From JAAYZQ01 sp034428935 (lineage in GTDB: Bacteria > Chloroflexota > Anaerolineae > JAAYZQ01), in contig DAOUHB010000025.1 in the NCBI GenBank assembly GCA_034428935.1, positions 1 through 15,432 of the forward strand: a stretch of DNA of 15,432 bases, read 5' to 3'. Numbering within the stretch: the first letter of the stretch is position 1; the number at the start of each line of letters is the position of its first letter. The notes under the pieces are model-generated. The model made no database searches. It saw only the letters and a program-made list of their open reading frames with translations, and was not told the origin of the DNA. Positions 12,491 to 15,432 of the stretch are shown one piece after another. Position numbers and translations under genes: made by a program.

Positions 12491-12526
12491 CGTGGGCAGT
12501 GGGCCGCCGGTTGCCCACTGCCCACG
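12491..12526. repeat. Perfect 14-bp inverted repeat between pilin-like and PrgI-like genes
   Basis: CGTGGGCAGTGGGC (12491-12504) pairs with GCCCACTGCCCACG (12513-12526) around an 8-base loop. It lies just after the stop at 12485 and ends seven bases before the next Shine-Dalgarno. No T-tract follows, so full termination is unlikely. It may be an mRNA-stabilising or processing hairpin that favours the upstream message. Confidence 0.75.
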
Positions 12527-12543
12527 TCTCACAGGAGCAAACC

Positions 12544-12885
12544 ATGTACCAGGTACCGTCGGAGTTCATGCGCCAGAAGGCCACCGTCGTCTGGTTCCTG
12601 ACCGTGGAGCACGCCGTGGCCGCCTTTGCCGGCTACCTCCTGGCCGAGGCCCTGGGCGGCGGGACGCTGGTCACCGCCGGCTGCGTGGCCCTGGGCCTGG
12701 CCGCCACGTCGGTCAAGGTCCGGGGCCTGGCCCTCTACCGCTTCGCACCCATCCTGGTCGCCTACCTGGCCCGCAAGCTGACCGGCGACGCCGTCGAGCC
12801 CGAGGACGGCCCGGCGCCCACCCCGGCGGCCGGCCTCGCCATCCGCGACGCCGAGGGCCGGCCCATCCTCTATCAGGAGAAGTAG
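12544..12885 (+). CDS. PrgI/VirB3-like T4SS membrane protein
   Basis: This 113-aa protein has the layout of the PrgI family: a short N-terminus (MYQVPSEFMRQKATVVWFLT), two close hydrophobic segments (about 15-37 and 41-57), then a basic region (VKVRGLALYRFAPILVAYLARKLTG) and a polar tail. PrgI/VirB3-type proteins sit in the inner membrane beside the VirB4 ATPase, and the genes are adjacent here as expected (two bases between stop and next ATG). AGGAG at 12533-12537 gives the start, six bases downstream. The tail (EPEDGPAPTPAAGLAIRDAEGRP, in two parts) is probably disordered. The family call rests on topology, a weak sequence resemblance and context. Confidence 0.65.
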   Translation: MYQVPSEFMRQKATVVWFLTVEHAVAAFAGYLLAEALGGGTLVTAGCVALGLAATSVKVRGLALYRFAPILVAYLARKLTGDAVEPEDGPAPTPAAGLAIRDAEGRPILYQEK

Positions 12886-12887
12886 CC

Positions 12888-14954
12888 ATGGTCACCGGAC
12901 TCGTCTTCCGGGTCGGTTCCTTCGACCAGACCAAGTTCTCCGAGGGGGAGCTGTGGGCCAGGATGAATCAGCTGGCCCGCTTCTACGCCGCCGTGGGCAC
13001 CGACTTCCGGCTGCTGGCCCACTCGCGGCCCTATCCCCTGGACGAGCCCCTGGAGCGCATCAAGGCCCTCATGAGCGCCGCCCAGGACCCCCGGGCGCGG
13101 GAGCAGATCGCCGCCTACCGCCGCTTCCTGGAGCAGATCATCCACTCCGCCTACCTCAAGGACGGCGACTACTACCTGGTGCTCTTCGGCGAGCGGAAGC
13201 GCTCTCCCCAGGCGGTGGCTAACAGCCTGGCCGCCGGGCTGCGCTTGCCTGTCCGGCCGGCCCGCCTGCCGGCCCTCATCAGCGCGAGCTACCGGGAGGC
13301 GCCGGCGCACATCCAGTCCGTCCATCCCGGACACCCCTACCTGGCCTTTCTCTACTCCTACGACCTGCGCGGTCAGCTCAGCTTTGGCACGGCCGTCTCC
13401 TTCCTGCAGCTGCCCTGCCCCCTGTCCCTGGCCGTGGACGTGCGCACCGTGCACCCCGACCGGGCGGTGCGCAGCCTGCAGCTGGCCTACAACAAGCTCA
13501 AAGCCGACCTCCTGGGCCGGGGCGGCAACGAGGCGCCCGACCCGGAGAAGGAGCAGGCCTACCGCGACGTCCAGGAGGCGCTCCACGCCGTGCAGCACGA
13601 GCGCCACGGCCTGCACCAGGTGGTCCTGGCCGTGGCCGTCGAGGGCCGCAGCCGCGACGAGCTGGAGCGCCACGTGGAGCTGGTGACGTCCACCGCCGCC
13701 CGGATGCAGGTTTACCTGCGCCCCGCCTGGATGCACCAGCTGGAGGCCATGCGCCTCTTCAGCGCCGAGCCCACGCCCGAGACCGTCGCCCGCGAGGGCC
13801 GCAACCTCCTCTCGCCCGGCGTGGCGCTCCTCTCCCCTTTCGGCTACGAGGTGCCCAAGAACACCGCCGGGCCCTTCGTCGCCATCAACCGCGCCGGCGG
13901 CTCGCCCCTGTGGCTGGACAAGTTCGCCCTGCCGGCCTACAACGAGGTGGTCCTGGGCCGCACCGGATCGGGCAAGACCTTCATGGCCGGGCTCAGGGCC
14001 TACCGCGAGCGGATGTTCGGCGTGCAGACGGTCTTTCTCGACCCCCAGGGCAACTTTCGCCGGGTGACCGAGGCCGTGGGCGGCCGCTACAACTTCCTGC
14101 GGCTGGGCCAGGGCACGGCCCTCAACATCCTGGACGTGGTCCACGACCACGCCGCCGCCCAGGTGTCCCACGTCGTCGTCCTCCTGGAGTCGCTCCTGGG
14201 TCGGCCGCTGGCCGTCGGCGAGAAGGGCGCCGTGGACGGGGCGCTCCTGGACCTCTACCGCCGCCGCGGGGTGCGCACCGACGTCTTCCGCCCCGAGGAG
14301 ATGCCCCGCCTGGAGGACCTGGCGCTCCTCCTGGCGGGCAGCGCCCCGGCCCTGGCCGCCGACCTGGAGCGCTTTGTCAGCGGCTCCCTGGCCGGGGCCT
14401 TCAACGCCCACACAACCCTCAGCCTGGACCTGGACCGGCGCTACCCCATCGTCGCCTTTGACCTGAGCGACCTGGAGGGCGAGTTCCAGCCGACGTTTAT
14501 CTTTGCCCTGCTGTCGAGCATCGAGCGGGTCATCCGCCAGCGGCGGGGCGAGCAGCGGCCGACGAACGTGGTCATCGACGAGTTCGGGGTCCTGTCCGAG
14601 ATCCCGGCCCTGGCCCGGGCGGCGGGGCTGCTGGCCAAGCGGGTGCGGGCCTGGAAGGTGGGCATCCAGTGTCTGGACCAGAACTGGAGCACCTTCGACA
14701 CGCCGGCCGGGCGACGGATCCTGGAGAACGCCCTGGTGAAAGTCGTCATGCGCGTGGACGAGACGGCGGCGCCGGCCATCGTCGAGAACCTGGGCCTGAC
14801 GGGCCACCACGCCGAGGTGATCCTGAGCGCCGGGGTGGGGGAGGGCATTCTCATCGTGGAGAGCAAGCCCTACCACGTCTTTTTCCAGGCGTCCCGCGCC
14901 GAGGTGGAGATGTTGACGCCGTACCCGGCCCATTCGGCAGCAAGCACATCCTGA
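12888..14954 (+). CDS. VirB4-type conjugative transfer ATPase
   Basis: This 688-aa protein is the energising ATPase of the T4SS. The N-terminal half (about 1-340) is the CagE/TrbE/VirB4 domain and includes PFGYEVPKNTAGPFVAIN before the nucleotide-binding half. Walker A is GRTGSGKT at 357-364. FLDPQGNF and LGQGTALNILD follow as in other VirB4 proteins. Walker B is NVVIDE (560-565). A later Gln-rich turn and Arg segments (RVRAWKVGIQCLDQNW) fit motif C of the family. The protein works as a hexamer at the cytoplasmic base of the channel, driving pilin handling and substrate passage. AGGAG eight bases upstream sets the start. The length is slightly below the usual 750-850, with a short N-terminus. 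This is the most secure marker of the transfer operon. Confidence 0.92.
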   Translation: MVTGLVFRVGSFDQTKFSEGELWARMNQLARFYAAVGTDFRLLAHSRPYPLDEPLERIKALMSAAQDPRAREQIAAYRRFLEQIIHSAYLKDGDYYLVLFGERKRSPQAVANSLAAGLRLPVRPARLPALISASYREAPAHIQSVHPGHPYLAFLYSYDLRGQLSFGTAVSFLQLPCPLSLAVDVRTVHPDRAVRSLQLAYNKLKADLLGRGGNEAPDPEKEQAYRDVQEALHAVQHERHGLHQVVLAVAVEGRSRDELERHVELVTSTAARMQVYLRPAWMHQLEAMRLFSAEPTPETVAREGRNLLSPGVALLSPFGYEVPKNTAGPFVAINRAGGSPLWLDKFALPAYNEVVLGRTGSGKTFMAGLRAYRERMFGVQTVFLDPQGNFRRVTEAVGGRYNFLRLGQGTALNILDVVHDHAAAQVSHVVVLLESLLGRPLAVGEKGAVDGALLDLYRRRGVRTDVFRPEEMPRLEDLALLLAGSAPALAADLERFVSGSLAGAFNAHTTLSLDLDRRYPIVAFDLSDLEGEFQPTFIFALLSSIERVIRQRRGEQRPTNVVIDEFGVLSEIPALARAAGLLAKRVRAWKVGIQCLDQNWSTFDTPAGRRILENALVKVVMRVDETAAPAIVENLGLTGHHAEVILSAGVGEGILIVESKPYHVFFQASRAEVEMLTPYPAHSAASTS

Positions 14955-14965
14955 GGAGGCAGCAC

Positions 14966-15133
14966 ATGGCGAAAAGCAAGGGCCGGTCCCGCCGGCCGCA
15001 AACCCTGGCCACGGAGGCCCAGTACCTGTTGAACCAGCCCCGGGTCAGGCTCTGGATCCCGTTCCTGGAGAACAAGATCGCCGAGCTGGAGGCGCGCATC
15101 CAGGAAAAGGGCCGGGCGGCCGGGCAGGAGTAG
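14966..15133 (+). CDS. Small basic helical protein in the T4SS operon
   Basis: This 55-aa protein of unknown family has a Lys/Arg-rich start (MAKSKGRSRRPQ) and a helical, probably coiled-coil end (FLENKIAELEARIQEKG). The Shine-Dalgarno GAGGAGG (14953-14959) overlaps the stop codon of the VirB4 gene, and the next gene begins one base after its own stop, so all three are tightly linked. It may be a small accessory or adaptor of the secretion ATPase, but nothing in the sequence proves it. Confidence 0.6.
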   Translation: MAKSKGRSRRPQTLATEAQYLLNQPRVRLWIPFLENKIAELEARIQEKGRAAGQE

Positions 15134-15134
15134 C

Positions 15135-15432
15135 ATGTCCCTTCGAACGCTCATCCGCCTGCTGAGCCTGTCCCTTGCCCTGGCGCTCGTCTCGCCTTTC
15201 GTCGGGAACGGGGCGGGGCTCATCTTGCTCCTGGCCGGCGTAGCCTTGACGGGCCTGACTTTTGCTTACCTGGCCCTGCCGGCGGGTGGGGGAGACCTCA
15301 TCCGCTGGCAGGTCCGCTACCAGCTTGGCGAGGATGCGGACCTGGTGCGCCTGGAGCAGGTCCTTTCCTTCCTGGCGGCAAAGGCCGGCCACCTGGTCCT
15401 TGAAGGCAATGCCAACGGGCTGTTCCTGGAGG
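15135..15432 (+). CDS. Membrane protein, N-terminal part, cut by window end
   Basis: The first 99 codons are visible. Two hydrophobic segments (about 7-22 and 27-48, LILLLAGVALTGLTFAYLAL) are followed by a cytoplasmic-looking region (IRWQVRYQLGEDADLVRLEQVLSFLAAKAGH, in parts). The ATG is five bases after AGGAG (15126-15130). This layout, directly downstream of VirB4, would suit a coupling protein (VirD4/TraG) or a second HerA/VirB4-related ATPase with N-terminal membrane helices. No ATPase motif lies within the visible part, so I do not name it. Confidence 0.65.
   Translation, partial: MSLRTLIRLLSLSLALALVSPFVGNGAGLILLLAGVALTGLTFAYLALPAGGGDLIRWQVRYQLGEDADLVRLEQVLSFLAAKAGHLVLEGNANGLFLE

Noticed and set aside
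12873..14933. Minus-strand open frame of 686 codons opposite VirB4
   Set aside because: It mirrors the third-position GC bias of the VirB4 gene. The VirB4 frame has Walker A and B motifs, so the opposite frame is not a gene.

Overview
The window looks like part of an integrated conjugative-type mobile element, or a plasmid, from a GC-rich bacterium, most likely a member of the Chloroflexota (Anaerolineae/Caldilineae-like). The pointers are high-GC codon use, extracellular proteins built on long Thr-Pro repeat linkers with Ig-like and PPC-like domains, and the composition of the transfer genes. This assignment is inference; no rRNA or other phylogenetic marker is present.

Region 1 (1-810) holds a broken hotdog-fold (PaaI-type) thioesterase copy followed by an intact paralogue, closed by a strong hairpin. 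Region 2 (764-2343) has an iteron-like repeat cluster, then a compact operon of two small unknown genes and a protein that joins an N-terminal winged helix to a C-terminal DnaA domain I-like module. It is a good candidate for the replication or maintenance initiator of the element.

Region 3 (2283-4780) is a partial tandem repeat of about 1.05 kb. Each unit carries the 3' tail of the initiator gene, a structured leader with three related palindromes (CGTCYCA-N4-TGRGACG), a small LuxR/GerE-type HTH regulator, and an ssb gene. The first ssb is cut off and fused to junk; the second is intact and ends at a terminator with a GTAA loop. The two units differ by about ten percent, and in ssb almost entirely at synonymous sites. 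They therefore probably diverged as working cassettes before being recombined together.

Region 4 (4875-6757) holds a lower-GC lipoprotein gene on the minus strand with its own near-consensus promoter, then an RNase H-like gene that seems to carry a one-base frameshift just before its terminator.

Region 5 (6831-15432) is a dense plus-strand operon for a type IV secretion/conjugation machine. In order it encodes a ribbon-helix-helix protein, a large TrbL/VirB6-like membrane protein with a C-terminal HRDC domain, a secreted PPC/Ig/SdrD-B-like protein, a single-pass protein with a sortase-like but apparently non-catalytic outer domain, and a 73-aa two-helix pilin-like protein. A PrgI/VirB3-like protein, the VirB4-type ATPase, a 55-aa helical protein and a membrane protein cut by the window end follow. 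No relaxase, coupling ATPase, integrase or attachment site is visible, so mobility is inferred from the T4SS, SSB and initiator genes alone. The most unusual items are the TrbL-HRDC fusion, the duplicated operator/regulator/ssb cassette, the winged helix-DnaA domain I protein and the degenerate sortase-like T4SS subunit.
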